Source of the DNA: Pipra filicauda
Lineage: Eukaryota; Chordata; Aves; Passeriformes; Pipridae
Reading direction: 5' to 3'
Length of the DNA stretch: 64,000 nt
NCBI RefSeq assembly: GCF_003945595.2
Contig: NW_024104520.1
Span: 777,501-841,500 of the forward strand
Part shown: positions 13,422 to 27,000 of the stretch, piece by piece
Layout: each line of letters opens with the position of its first letter
How positions within the stretch are numbered: position 1 is the stretch's first letter
Notes under the pieces: generated by a model
Seen by the model: the letters and a program-made list of their open reading frames with translations, nothing else
What the model was told of the DNA's origin: nothing
Database searches by the model: none
Made by a program: the position numbers and the translations under genes

Positions 13422-13600
13422 GTGTGGCCGGAGCATGTTGCTTTATAGAGGAGGCACCAAGCCTGCGGAGCCGTCCTTGTGCGTACTTGAGTTACCGACA
13501 GCTACGGGAGGCATTGCAACAGATGGCGCTTCCTGGCCTGCCAGCGCGACCGCGCTCTCACCATCTCAGCTTTTTTCTAGGAAGTGGGATGGAGGCCTAG
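13422..13600 (-). promoter_or_regulatory. RHOH: Candidate proximal promoter of RHOH (TATA box, ETS sites, CTCF/YY1-like motif)
   Basis: A GC- and CpG-richer patch stands out in AT-rich surroundings. On the minus strand CTATAAAGC gives a TATA box (TATAAA at 13442-13447), oriented toward RHOH about 1.6 kb upstream of its ATG. Two ETS-type cores are present: AGGAAGTG (plus strand, 13579-13586) and CCAGGAAGCG (minus strand, 13527-13536). GCAACAGATGGCGC at 13516-13529 fits the CTCF core consensus at 12 of 14 positions and also contains ATGGCG, as in YY1 sites. ETS control would fit a blood-cell gene. The role is inferred from composition, position and motifs only. Confidence 0.5.
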
Positions 13601-15046
13601 GCTGCTTCATGACATTCCTGGCTGCCGGGAAACAAGCTGCTGCATGACTTTAAATTTTGGTGGCAGCAGTTGAAAATTTGCTCTTAAAGATTCATTAAGT
13701 CTATCTCCACTCTCTCACCCTCTCCATTCTCCAAACAAGCTCTCAAGGGAATTAAACAAGACCTTTACAAAATACATCTATGAAAAATTCAAACAGTATA
13801 TGTAGGATACACAGTCCAATTGCTTAAATGCATCATCATCTCTCCTTCAGGGTATTCTACTTAAAATTTTGTCAGCAGTACAGTTTCAAAACACGGCAAT
13901 TCACTACAAGCCAGTAGCATCTTATTCAGACAAAACTGCATGCTCCCAGGAGAAGGTTTCCATGTACTAAGTCTCCTTTTCAGAACAAACATTTCTTTGG
14001 TGCAAGTGGTCCTTAGTGCCTTCAGATTCATTATTTTGTGTATATTGGAATGTGGGGGAAAATAAGGATGTCCAAAGCATGACTTTTGTGATTTCTTAAA
14101 TGCCAGAACAGAGAAAGACAGATAAAAGGATTGTTCTGGTACTCAACTTGTTGATTACCAGGTTTGATTATACTGGCTATTTTGAGAGAAAGTATATAAA
14201 TGATAAAAACCTGAAAGAGAGATTAAGGAGTAGTGAGTATGGCTAGTTGATAGACAATAACAGAAGCTGAAATATTCCACTGTGACAGTGTGGAATTGTT
14301 TCCAAAGCAAATGATATTGTTCTACAATCCATTGATGAATAATAAAAAAAAAAACCAGAATATAACTAAGTCCATATTCTGGTCCTGTGGACAAATTGCC
14401 CTCAGTGGCCCTGATCTTGCATTTGTTCATAACCACTTGGAGTTCATGTGCTTCCATATATAATTGGGACTACATATGTGCATATTGAAGAATCATTTTT
14501 AATTAAACACATAGCTGGTCCTTGTTGCAGCCTCAGGGTAAGAGCAGTATTAGTGTATTAAAATAAGTACACAACTTCACCTCAATTGACTCTCGATTAA
14601 ACATTAAAAAAAGGCTTTAAAAGGACAGGCCAATTTTGGGTACTTCTACACCTCAGTATTCAACCAGTTGTGTAAATATTTGCAGAAGTTTTGCTCCCTT
14701 TCTCTCATATTCTGTCTTGGTCTGACAGAACAGTGTGCTACACCCATTACAAGACTGCACAAAACCTTCTGATCACAGATCAGAAGTGGAGTCTAAGATG
14801 CTGATGGTTTGGGTTTTTTTCCCAACAATTTGATCTTCCAAATTTTACCAACTTTATTAAGTTCATTTTGTATCTGGAATTTCAGATATAAAGCTGTATC
14901 TTCTTTTATGCTTTTTTTGGTTTATGCTTTCATCACTCCTAACAATCGAAGATATTTGAATAATAAGGTAAGACCTCTTATAATATCATTAAGTATAAGA
15001 ATGCATGTCTTATTCTTGTGTAGTCATTCTGAGTAGTGCAAACTTC

Positions 15047-15262
15047 AGATTTTGTTCCCTCTGTCTTTGGAATACGTAACCCTGGCTCCAGTGTGTGATT
15101 ACAGAGCCCTCGGACTTCACTGATGATGTGAGCACAAGAAGCTGTACAACAGTCGCTCTCCAGGCACTGTCTGACCTGCACCTCAGCGATCTCATGCAAG
15201 TAAAATGCTTCAGACTTGATCATGGCTGAATACGATACGGAGGAGGTGAGTGGTGTTACCAA
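15047..15262. other. CpG-retaining exon-like patch, open on both strands
   Basis: This stretch has more G+C and CpG than its surroundings. On the minus strand it reads as a cysteine-rich peptide (CLESDCC, then C, GLC and SEVC). On the plus strand an AG-flanked segment at 15102-15190 is open and ends at CAA|GTAAAA. Just downstream, ATGGCTGAATACGAT runs eight codons into a GTGAGT donor at 15247. I do not recognise a family on either strand. It may be a fossil exon, an unannotated small gene or a conserved regulatory element. Confidence 0.25.
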
Positions 15263-18200
15263 CCTGCAATGTGATGGGATGGGAAGAGGAGCACAGCAGC
15301 ACCAAGCTCTTTCCAGGTAGAGGCTTCATGTGAATATACATCCCATGAAAAACTAATGTAGTATTTGTTGAAACCATTCTACCAACAAAGGAAAGCTGGG
15401 CTGCTGTATCAAGAGGCCTAAGTTAATCAGCTGAAACAAACAGGATTTTCATTTATGCCAAGAATGCCTCTGGCATCTACCATAAGATCATTGTGAGCAT
15501 CGCTCACTGTGGCTAAACATCTCCAGGGACAGCATCTTATGACGGGAAAATAAAAACAGCCAGATACTTCTAATTTCAAAACCTCTCTTGGATATTGGTA
15601 GTGCAGCCTCAGGTGGGCTGATATTTGAAGGGAATTAGCTCATACGTAAACAAACCACGCAGGCAAGATGACAGGCTTTTTAGATCAGGCAGTCACAAAA
15701 TGCTTAAGAGAGTTGAAGCAATTAACATGCTAACCATTATTGCTTTTATCCAGTCCCTGCCACAATTATATCTCAGTGTAGCTCCTGTTAATATCAGGAT
15801 AAAAGCAGGCAAATTTTTCAGTTTGAGCACCGTGTATACTAGTTCTTGAAGAGATCTGACATTGCAAGGAAATAAAATATTTATACTAACAGGAAAGGTT
15901 GAAAACCACTGGAGAGACTTCCACTTGCTGTGCAATGCTTGAATGTACATATTGTCTTTCCCTGTTTACACTACTCCTGTAAGTCCCACCTCACAGAGAG
16001 GTTGGGTCTGCAAAACAGTGCCTACAGATCTCTAGTGTGTTGATTGTAACCAATTCTCCTTCTAACTGCACCACAGATATGTCAGAACTCTCCTTGCATC
16101 TCTTAGTAAGAGGCTCTCAAGGAGAGGAAGGACGCATGAAGACTACCCTCACCGACCAGAACAGTGTGCAGCTTTACACCTTCACCTCCACGGGTGCAGT
16201 GGGCACTGTAGGGCACAGACAGGGCCTGAGAACAACTCCTGCAAGTAGAAGGAGAGGAGGGAGGAGGAAGGCTGGTAGGAATCAAGACAGACCGAGACGC
16301 TGTTGCCTGGTTAGTGACAGCACCCAGAAGATGCAGCCCCTGTGACAGAGAAACCATGGCTGTTGTGGATCCAGTCTGGATGCTCAGCTAGATTACCAGG
16401 TTGTCAAGGTCATGCTACCTTGTTTTCAACTCTGTGGATGAGGTGCACTTGCTCCATTCAGATACAAACCTCTAGACTGCTGCCACAGCACAGGGCTCCT
16501 GAAAACTAATACATAAGCTGCAGTCCGTCTGGAGGCCGCAGCTGGTCTGCAAGCAAAGGGCCTCTTGCTGCAAAGTTTCCCATCATGCATTCATTAAACT
16601 AATGCTCTGACATTTGCATTAGCTGCCTCCTGCTTTTTTAATTCCTTTTAAGACTATTTTGATCTATAGGACTAAGAGGCCCTGTCTTGCCAATCAGCCT
16701 CCCACCACCTCAGTGTCAGCGTTTCAGTCAACAGTGGCATTCAGTTGTGGTACCACTGCTATGAAAGCACAGCCTTTACCTTTGCAATGTGCCGCACCTT
16801 TTCCACAAACTACTCCACCAAAAATCTGCATTCAACTCATTTGCTTTCCAAGCAGGCTACCACAGGGGCCATCTCTACTCTCTGACCCAAGACCAAGATG
16901 GCAGAATGCTTCAGCTGTCTGATATATTTATAATACTGATGGATTAATTGCCATACTATCTTTCAATATGGTTTTGTATTTTAAAGAGTTGAAAGACTGT
17001 TTAGAAGCTTGGGTGAGAGCTTTTATATGGATATTTTATCCTTAAGTACAATCATCTCCAACGGCTTCCTGAAGTTAGAAGAGTAAGCGACATGCAGTGA
17101 ACCTCTATTTTCAAAGCCAGATGCCTTTTCCTCTCAAAAACAATCTCTTCCAGCATTAAAAAAAAAAATTCAGACATAAAAACTTAAAAATTTTTTTTCA
17201 CTCTCTTATTCACAAAACTGACATGCTGTTCCTGTTCTCAAATTTCAATGCTTTGTTTTGAAAAAACACAAAACTAAATTTTGCTTTTAATTTCTAATTT
17301 ATGAAATTTAGAGAAAATAGACAATCACTTCCTTAGGAGCCTTCGCAAAAAATCACTTCTGGATCAAGACAACACCTGAAAACACCTCAGTTTCTTTCTT
17401 TGGCAGTTTTAACAACTGAAACTGAAGAAAAGGATTTATGATCAAATATTCAATGATCTTGTCAACTTTATTACTAGCAAGGAAATTCAATTTATCAGAC
17501 TTAAAGGAAATTCCCTCATATTGAGAATGTGAAATAACAGCAAACACAGATCAATGTTATATACAAGATGAAATGAGACATGAGGTCCTAGTAATGGGAT
17601 GAAAGCTTTCCCTATAACAAAATTTACATATTTACACACATACTTACACACTGCCCATATAAAACTGCTTAATGACATATCTTAAATAAAAAATTTCTAT
17701 TTCATTACTTTAGTAATAGTACCTATAATAATATATATATAAACAATGGATAAAGACTTGTCTAAAGATCTATTCAATTTACTATAGTCACTGAGAAAAA
17801 ATTATTTAAATCTCATTTTATTTATCCATTTAGACAAAAGAAATATTTTTTTTATCTTCAAGAACCCTCTTGCTGTGACTAATAACACCTTGATTCAGCT
17901 GCTTACAAATTACACAAATTATTAGAACACAACACAAACACAAATTATTAGAACCACTCAAAAAATTAACAAAAAGCCTGTAAGACTCTCAGGTACTGAT
18001 CCAAGACCCTAAATTTAGTAGAACTCAGTGAGATCTGGCAGTGCTAAGTACCTGCTTAAAGATTCAAGCCGTGAGTCTGAAGTAATTTTTCTCCACGTGT
18101 TTATGGCATGACATGGTAAATTAAGCCCTATGAGATCTTCATGGCACTACAGGGCATTTTCAAAAATGATCCATTTTCAGTATAAATGTTGCATCCTCTC

Positions 18201-18594
18201 CAAATTAAAATTTGGATAAATCAAGTGTAGGAAAGTAATCTTGTCACAGAGGACCAGCTCAGAAGCCATTCTCAGTCTGATCCCATATCTTCCAAAGTTA
18301 TCAGAAACGGAGTGGCATGTCGTGCCTGAAGTGTGGCACTCGCCCTTGCGTTTACCTAGTGTTTTCCTTATGCAAGATACTGGATATGTCATCTTTCTTT
18401 TCCACCCTTCTCTGTGATAATTTTTCTTCTCTGCTCTTAAGCAGAGAAGAAATCCTTGCGTCTCACCACAGATACAGCCGTACATGGAGCAGCTGGTGTG
18501 CGAATGTCACACACGTGTCTGTTCGAGCACAGAAGTTCATCAACCATCTGTCCATCTGCCTTCCCTCATAGTCTCTGTCTTTGTACACACGCAC

Positions 18595-19690
18595 ATGCCT
18601 ATATATATGTACATATATATTCACCGCTGACACAGAACTACTTTTGGATCCAGATGGGGATACAGATACGCTTGCAGATGAACATGGATAAAGTGCTACA
18701 CACTGACTATAGCACTATCACATGTACCTTTGAAAAGTCACGCTACCAGAATGGACTTACAGGTCAGAAGCAAATTTTCAGCAAGTCTAACTGCAGTGTA
18801 GCCAAACTGAAGGACCAATATTATAAAATACATTAGATTTAAGGAACTGATTTTAATTAGACAACTGTGTGCGTAGAATTATTCTCATGTGGAAATGTTT
18901 GCAGCTTTGGGTCACGAACCACTTCAAATTTTTCATGCCACATCCTCTTTTAACACAGTTCACTTTTCTTGAAGTTTGAGACGAATCAAAAAGGCACTTA
19001 CAACATATTTTTGTAGGGGTTTTTTTTGCAGATTTAAGTCTTCAAAATCTCCTCAGATTCTTTTGGCTGACAAAATGTGAAGTACTCATTTATTTACAAC
19101 CTTCAACAATAATTGCATTTTTTTTCCAGAAAGCCTAACCTTTTCACTATTTCTGTTTGGGGTTTTTTTTACCATCTGCAGACAGGCATAATCATAATGA
19201 AGTATCCATTTCCTTTTCATACACAACTAATATTTCTTAGTTTTAAAAAAGCATTTGTAATTTCTTGCAGGGTGATGCATTATTTGCTAGACTGGATTCA
19301 TAGAAGTGTATATGCACACACGCACATATATATATACACACAGAAATATTGAAAATAAATCAGTGTGTATTTAAAACATAACTATTTCAATAACGAGTCA
19401 ATACATCCATGTACAAAAAAAATTACATCCATATTTACATGCATGTCTGTATGTCTATATACATATATATTTCCATATAAACACATTGATATGAGTTCGT
19501 TGCAAAAGACATTGCTACAGATTGCTGTACAAAACAGATATATATTTTCAGCAAGATATCTGACCATCAGTTGGAAATCTGCATACATATTTTGCATCAA
19601 ATGGACGCACTATTGAAATGACAGTGGTCTTTAAATTTCTTTATTTCCACATATATGTATGTCTGTGCACTTACATACACATAAGCAGAG
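18595..19690. repeat. Cluster of short TA/CA/TG tracts
   Basis: Four short alternating purine-pyrimidine tracts lie near 18598-18622, 19308-19343, 19441-19485 and 19649-19687, each mixing ATAT with CACA or TGTG steps. They look like degraded dinucleotide microsatellites. No gene function is implied. Confidence 0.6.
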
Positions 19691-20766
19691 ATTACTGCTG
19701 TGCTTAATGTGGATTTGCAATAACCTAGGTATATAATTGACATAGTTTTACAATTAAATTTACATAGTCACACATTGTAAAGAATTCCATTTCTACCGTA
19801 GATGCAGCCATTAAATTTTTTAGACACATTTTTACAGTATGCTACAATGACTTGTTGTTAAGGAGACACATGGATTTATATTGAATCCCACAGATGTGTA
19901 GCATGGTAAAATGTTAAAACAAACTGGCAACTCCACATACACACTTGCATTTGCATGCAAAAGGGCTTCCTCTCTTTCATAGCCTATGCCAAGCCCAGTG
20001 GAGAGGGCTGACTTCTGCGTGTTTTGGCTCTAACCTGGGGTAGGCCTGCATTCCTCTTCCTTGTTTGCACACTACCTGATCTTCCTGACTGGGTCCCTTA
20101 AACACTACAAAGTAATCAATATTAACAGTATAGCTAAAAGTTAATATATGAATGATACAGGTCATACGACCCCCTCCTCAATGTTAAAAAGTCTTAAAAA
20201 ATTGTCCTCCCATTTCTCCACTGTCCTCCGTGGCTTCCTTGCAAGATCTCCAGTGTTACTTTCAGAGATCTCTTCAGGTTTAACTTCACTCTGGTTTTAT
20301 AAAATGCCTATCACAAAAAAAAGAAGGAGTCTCTAAAGTCCAGATCTTCTCCCCCCATTCTCAGGGGGAGGGGAAGGCAGTTTTCCATGTTCATTAAGCT
20401 ATGTATTTGCATAGGTTTGATTTCAGTGGGAGGTAAAAGTGGAGGAGGAAAATATTAGTTAGAACAGAATTTGACAATGTTTAATGGAAGATTATTTTTG
20501 CATATTTTGTGATAAGGAAAATATGTGTTGAATGTACAGATGTTCTGAACAGCAAATAATGATGCTTCAGTTGACCAAACAATTTACAATAATGACCTCT
20601 TGCTAAAGCATACTGATTTTTTTTTTTTTTAATTTAGGAGGAACTCATATTTACTGCATGTCACTGTTCCGTATTGTTGTGATGAATGTTAAACTTCTGA
20701 AATTAATGAGCAAAGCTAGCAAAGGAAGCAACAATAATTTGGTTGGTTATTTATTTTATAACACAG

Positions 20767-21004
20767 AAAGGCTGACCAGGGGAAGTTTAGGTTGGATATT
20801 AGGAAGAAAGTTTTTACAGAGAGAGTGATCAGACATTGGAATGGGCTGCCCAGGGAAGTGGTAGATTCACCATCCCTGGAGGTTTTTAAGATGAGACTGG
20901 ATGTGGCACTCAGTGCCATGGTCTAATAACCACAGCGGTGTTGGATCAAGGGTTGGACTTGATGATCTTGGAGGTCTTTTCCAACCTGGTTGATTCTATG
21001 ATTA
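20767..21004 (+). mobile_element. CR1 LINE fragment, 3' end
   Basis: This is a 5'-truncated CR1 element in sense orientation. Diagnostic avian CR1 blocks are present in order: GGTTGGATATTAGGAAGAAA, GAATGGGCTGCCCAGGGAAG, CACCATCCCTGGAGG, GACTTGATGATCTTGGAGG, and the 3' end GATTCTATGATT. The CR1 3' end lacks a poly(A) tail, as is usual. Little divergence from the typical consensus suggests a moderately young copy. No open reverse-transcriptase frame remains. Confidence 0.95.
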
Positions 21005-24000
21005 TTTTAGCTTTTTCCCTTAGTTTTGCTAGCAACAAAAAGCTTTTTCTTGTCTCTGTATATATCAGTGTTTAAAATCATAGTCTACATTTCAGCCACA
21101 GTGAAACAGCCATCTTTGAGTCCATTCTTAAATTTTGTGTGTGCACACATGTACATTAAAATGTTAAAAATTTTGAGGGTTTACTCAGAAATAATTTCAA
21201 TTATTTTTCAAGTAGAAGGTGCAATACAAAAGCTACAATTATCATAACTTGTCCTGCATTTGTAGATTTAAAGTCTTTATCCTTCTGATTTGTTTTATAA
21301 ATTAAAAATGGAGTTGTCTTCCACAATCTATCTCACTACTAGTATTCATGTACCGTACCCAGCACAAGGATAAAATAAGAGATAACATGTATCTACAGTA
21401 CAAGTAGGATTTTTTTTTTTCTCACTGTGTAGCTTCTCTAGAATTCCTGAATTGTAGCAAATTAAATTAGACAAAATAAACAGGCATGCATACTTGCCTA
21501 CATCAAACTGCCTATGTCCTATGCATAGTTATAATTAAAGCCCAATTTCAAAAGAACGTGCAGTCAAGATTTCTTCTTTTTTCTTCTGGAACTAGCACAA
21601 ATCATACCTGGTAGCTCAGATTTTACATTGATTTATATCTTACACCAACCATACGCCAGAGCAAAATATATATTTTAGTGCCTGTTTTCCTTTACTTTTC
21701 TCTGGTTGCAGTACAACCTTAATTTCTTGTCACTTTTATATAAAACATATAATACTGCAGACAGCAGTGGGTCATATGGAATAGGTCAAGGGGAGAAAAG
21801 ACTCTATTCTTACCACCAAAAGTAACACATAAATCCTTCTCACTCATTCTTCAGCTGAGTATTTTGAGAAGCCATTTCATATACTTATAGCTGACATCTA
21901 CTTGGCTTTAAGTTGGTTTAACGATCACGCAAATCCCCACACTATGGTAAATCTTAATGAAGAGTTCTTCAGTGGGAAGCATAGAAAGTTTTCCTTGATT
22001 TTCTTGATTTTTACATATTTTGAATGAAAATGATGACATACGAAAAGAGATATTTTAGGAGAGCTATGTTTGAACATTATGAGACCGTTTCCCATGCTTT
22101 ATTTTTTGAATCCTGGTGGACTTGATTCAAACTCAGAGATATTTTACCCAATGGTTTTTCATCCAAAATTAAAATTCCACTGAAAGATACATGAATTTAA
22201 AAACTTACATTTAAAAACATGCATTGAAACTGATGGAAATTAAAGAAATTACATGAAGGATTTTTATGACAGCTGCTTTATAGTATATTTTTATAATGAA
22301 AAAAATACAAGCTCACAGATGATGAGAGGAAGTTAATAGATAATTATATTAGTAATTCATTACCTTTGAACTCCAAAGACTTTTCAATAACTTTGTACCT
22401 AATAACTTCAAACTGTCCAAAGACAGTTTTTAAGCACAGTCATTTTATGGAAAACAAAAAGGCAAGCTGAAGACTGTGTGTCCACTGGCATGCCTATTAA
22501 TGAAAGGAAAATTTTCTTGCAAGAGTGAGAGGTTTCATATTCTTTCAGTGGCCGTGGCATAGGAGACAACCAGAAGAGACCCCTTGCTACCTGGGTGTCT
22601 TGGTCTCAACTTTTATATTAGGAGAGCCAGTTATATCTGTAGTTTGACATAAACCAGGATGATCTTCAAAAGCAACTCACTGTCACTCATGAGAAAAAGA
22701 GATATCACCAGATGGTACAGCAACCTCCAACTGGGCAAGTGTCAGTTTCTGAGACTGGCACTTCACGGTCACACTTGTATGCGAGAAGCGACACTGTGCA
22801 CAGTACGTAACCACAGCCCTCCGTGCCAGCTTCTACCAGTAGTGGTGTTCGTTCCTTTTCCAGCGTGTGCTGGGTCTTTCCTGCGTGATAAGTCACCATG
22901 GCACCCTCAGGGAAACCCCCAAACCATAGCAGAATCCTCCTGTGGTTTCCAGAAGGTTCATACATTTCATCAGGTAAAGACAAGCATGTCAAGTTCAGCC
23001 CCACCCTCATCCCTTAGGAATTTACACTTCTTGGCTTCTGTAACTGAAGATCAAATGTGATTCCTTGTGCAAAAGAAATACGATGCAGACACAGCGGTAG
23101 GCAATTGTACAGGGTGGGAAAGATAAAGGATTTGCCATAAATCCAGGGCACAACCCCAGGCAGGGCTAGGCACAAGCGAATACTCCTGTACCTGCTCCAT
23201 GAGGAATACATGCACGCAGTAAGTGTTCAGACTGTGTTCCCACCTATCCTCCAGCTGCCAGTGATAGCAATCTTCCAGCACAGCCTCCGGCAGAATGTGA
23301 CTGCTAGGACTATTGCTCCATTTCACTTTGGCAGCTGCTTGTTTCTGACTGGATGCACCAAAGTTTTGTACCCATGACACCCAGTGCTCACACTCACTGC
23401 TGCATTGCAGAGGTTTCACTGGCTCCAAATATCTCCCCTCTCACTGTAGGCTGACGCTTCTGGTGGATCAGGAAGGTTTTCCAGTTCTTCACTGACATAA
23501 GAATTGAAGGACAACTAAATTCTGCTAAGCACATAGGCAACTCTATTTGGTTTTGTGGAGAAGAGCTAGTGATAGGCTACAGCCCACAAATCTTGTTACA
23601 TTGCTTTTTGTATTTGTGTGATCCTGTTCAGTATTTTAAGGCCATAATGCTTTAATAGTTGGCTTGAGACAGCTGCAGCCAACTTCCTTTCTTAATTACT
23701 ATGCTGGGGTTATCCCAAGACATTTTTCAGCTGTAAGCTGTGTCACAGCATGAAAACATTTGAAAACTGCTGATTTAATAAAACTACACACTGCTGGCCA
23801 AAAAAGCAAGAACCTAATTTGGAAATGATGTTAATTAGCTGTATGGCGTGGTGTCTGAAGTATCACACTAAGACTTTGAAAAAGGCAAGTTTTACAGTTA
23901 CTTCTATCGCTTTTCAAACAATAATCAAAAGCATAATAAAAAACCTGCAAATTTTCACTTTATGATCAATGTCAATCAAAATAATCACTTAAATGGTGCA

Positions 24001-27000
24001 TTCAGTAACATTCAACTGCTTCTTAATGAAAACTATAGAATCACAGCACCAACATTTTACAAAGAAAATGGGGAGGGTGTTTGCTTTAGAGAGAAGAGGT
24101 CTTTTTCATTGAAAACTTTTTCATTGAAAATCTTTTTCATTTAAAGTGCCTAACCCAGCTGCTGCTATGCACCTAGAACTGCACAGCAAAAGCACAAGGA
24201 GAAACAGCAGCATTTCATCTCCTAGCCTGGGTGTCCTCCTGGCTGATTATCAGAAAGCAACACGGAGAAAAGCTCCTCAGGAGCTTCTGCTGGTGCAGAC
24301 CTGCTGGTGTAGACCTGCTGCTCAACAGGATGGGCCAGAGGCTCAGCCTGTGAGACTGCCACCATGGTTGCTGCTCATTTCCTGTGTGCTCTGGGTATAC
24401 TGCAAATCATGTACTTACATATTTGAGGATTTATATGCCTTGCCCCTCACTGCACTAGAGATCACCTCCCTAATATTACTGGCACTAGCAGCTGTTACCA
24501 GCGATGCGACTTCAGCATCAGCCTCTTGGTTGCTGGGTATATGCAGCAGGGAGAGTGCTTCCATTTTCTCTCCAAATTCAAACTCCCATTGCAGCAGCTG
24601 AGCCAGAATTTGTTAAACCAGTCACCAGGTTGGAAAAGTATTTTTAGTGTTTAATATTTGTAGTAACTTTGTGGAAGTACAGCTACAATATCATGGTTTT
24701 CCTCCACTGTGTGCAGATATAGGGATCGTCCTCTGATACAGGCAGTCATGTCAGGCCTGATGATCTTCTGCTACAAGCTGATTTCACACTGCTTTGGCAT
24801 AGTAAAATTACCTTAATATGGGATTAAATGACAGTAATTTACAGCCATGTTGCCCTGCTGATGGACTATGAATTTACTATACATGAAAATCACACCCATT
24901 TTTAAATTTAATTCTTTGCTCTGGAACTTGGACAGTAAGTACAGATTAGTTATAAAAACACAGATTCTCTATACTTACAAAACTACTATTTGTCCTGGTT
25001 TGCAGCACCTAATCTAAGGAATACAAAACTTGGCATTATGCCTCATCAAGGCCTACTTTCTAAACTTAGCAGGAAGCAAGTGCATGTGCAGTTTTTCAAC
25101 CCTGAAGTGACTGCCTAAGTCTCAAACATGGTATTCACATCACATACCACTTTTTCTGGTATGATGAATTTCACTCGTATGATACATCTTTAGACCTGTC
25201 TCTGAAAAAGAAGATGAAACCCCATTCTAAAGTCAGGTAAGTATACACATATGGTTCTTCCTACTGGAACATCTGTAATCACACACTGGTCTAAATTGTG
25301 GGGGGCAGAAATGTGAAATGTGAAACAGCACGACAAAAAGCACAATCCCACCTTATTCCAACAGCAGCAGACACCAAAATTTGCTGATAGATATGCCTAC
25401 TAACAACTAACTCGTCTCATTTACCCTACCTTTTTCTTCTGCAAGTATTTTCTTCAGGATAAATCCCATGCTAAAGCTGGCCTCCACAAGATGCCACAGC
25501 TGCACTTCTGCCCCATCCACAGGTGGAAACACTGCTGAAAGAAGAAGTTAGAAAATCTTAAATCCACATTCAGATTTTTTGTGGACGTCTGTGTCAAAGG
25601 AATGGTTCTGGCCTCAGTGTGCTCCATCCTCATTTATCTTTTAGGTTAACTGCATCTCACTGGCAATGTGACAAGACCATCCCATTGCCTCTAAAGCATC
25701 ATAAAATGAAGGTTTTGTAAGCACAATCTAGAAATGGCTGTGCACAAATGTGCACACATGCATGCACACACAAACTGCTCTCTAAGGGGACCCCACACCA
25801 TAAGCATGACACAGTTGGCTCAGAAAGCACAAAAGAAGCCGTGGGGGTGAGTTGAAAGCAAAGTTACAGACACAGCCATTGAGACACTAATCTTCCACCT
25901 CAGAAGGTGGCACACGCACTTGTTAGACCCAGCAGGACCAGGCAGCCGCTGGAGCCACAGCCAGAGCCAGGTATCTTGGCAAATTAAAAATACATTGAAT
26001 CTCACTCCGGTCCTAAGAGCAACTTTTCTCAAATTCTCACAATAAAATCTTCACCTAAATTTGCTTGGGAACTTTAAGATGAAGCAGAACAGTTTTCTCA
26101 TAAGCATAATGTACTTCACAAATGAGGAAGAAAACCATCCTTTGAGGTGTTGCAGGTTTACACATGCCTATCACTCCCAGGTTCAGACCCACCATCCTTA
26201 GAGTAATTCCTATTTTCTCTTTCTTCTTCTCTCAGTTAACATGTTAAAAATTGGCATGGCACAGCCCACCACACCCCTCTTTCTACTTTACACAAGGCCT
26301 TTTTACACTGAAGTGGAAACAAACTCTGGAACAAGTGAAAATCCAGAAAATACACAACTTGGACCGGTGTTCAATTCTGTATCACAATACTGAGTAGTTA
26401 CCAGATGGTATTAAAAGTCAGACTGATTATGTGAACCGATGTCACAAACTTATTAATAAAAATAATTAACAAATGTTAAACAAAAGATACTGAATTCAAT
26501 TCAGAATATCATTTCACATTAAGACTTTTGGAAAAAAAAAAGAAAATGCAATGAACTCACCAGAGACAGGAAGCTGAAAGTGGCTGTTGAAAATAAACGT
26601 TACGGAAGTCAAGTATTCTAGACGAGACAGGGGAAGAAAAAAAGAAGAGTGGCGTTCTGTGTTCTTGGCTTTTTCAGATGGACTTTTTTTTAGCAGATTA
26701 GAACAATTATATTCTTGAAAGGACAAAAAAACCCAAAACCTCAAGAGGTAACCAGAGACCACTGCACATTCAGGCTAAATTAGTCCTGGCAACTGGGTCT
26801 AGTTCATCTGGAGGCAGCACTGACAGCAGACCCAGATACAGTGTGACGAGAAAGAGTGGAGAGGTTTAGCGTAAGTCAGCTTCCTGGTGAGAGCTTCTCA
26901 GCTCTGCCTGTGTGGGTTTGTTGTGGGTTGGTATATGAGTGTATATATCTTTCTCTCTGTGGTGACTATGGGAGCAGATGTAAAAACCTTGACTGTGGGG

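Larger units (their letters stand above)
13601..20766. other. Intergenic sequence, mostly without recognisable features
   Basis: This is AT-rich sequence with no gene I can support. Exceptions listed separately are the exon-like patch at 15047-15262 and clusters of alternating TA/CA tracts between 18595 and 19690. If a distal RHOH promoter exists near 32-33 kb, this is RHOH intron. Confidence 0.55.

Noticed and set aside
22659..23428. Overlapping frames of 101-133 codons on both strands
   Set aside because: No conserved motif and no frame with a clear exon structure; slightly higher GC explains the lack of stops.
24146..24601. 151-codon plus-strand open frame
   Set aside because: Composition is low in charged residues and shows no motif. 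There are no promoter or splice signals, and it lies in gene-free DNA.
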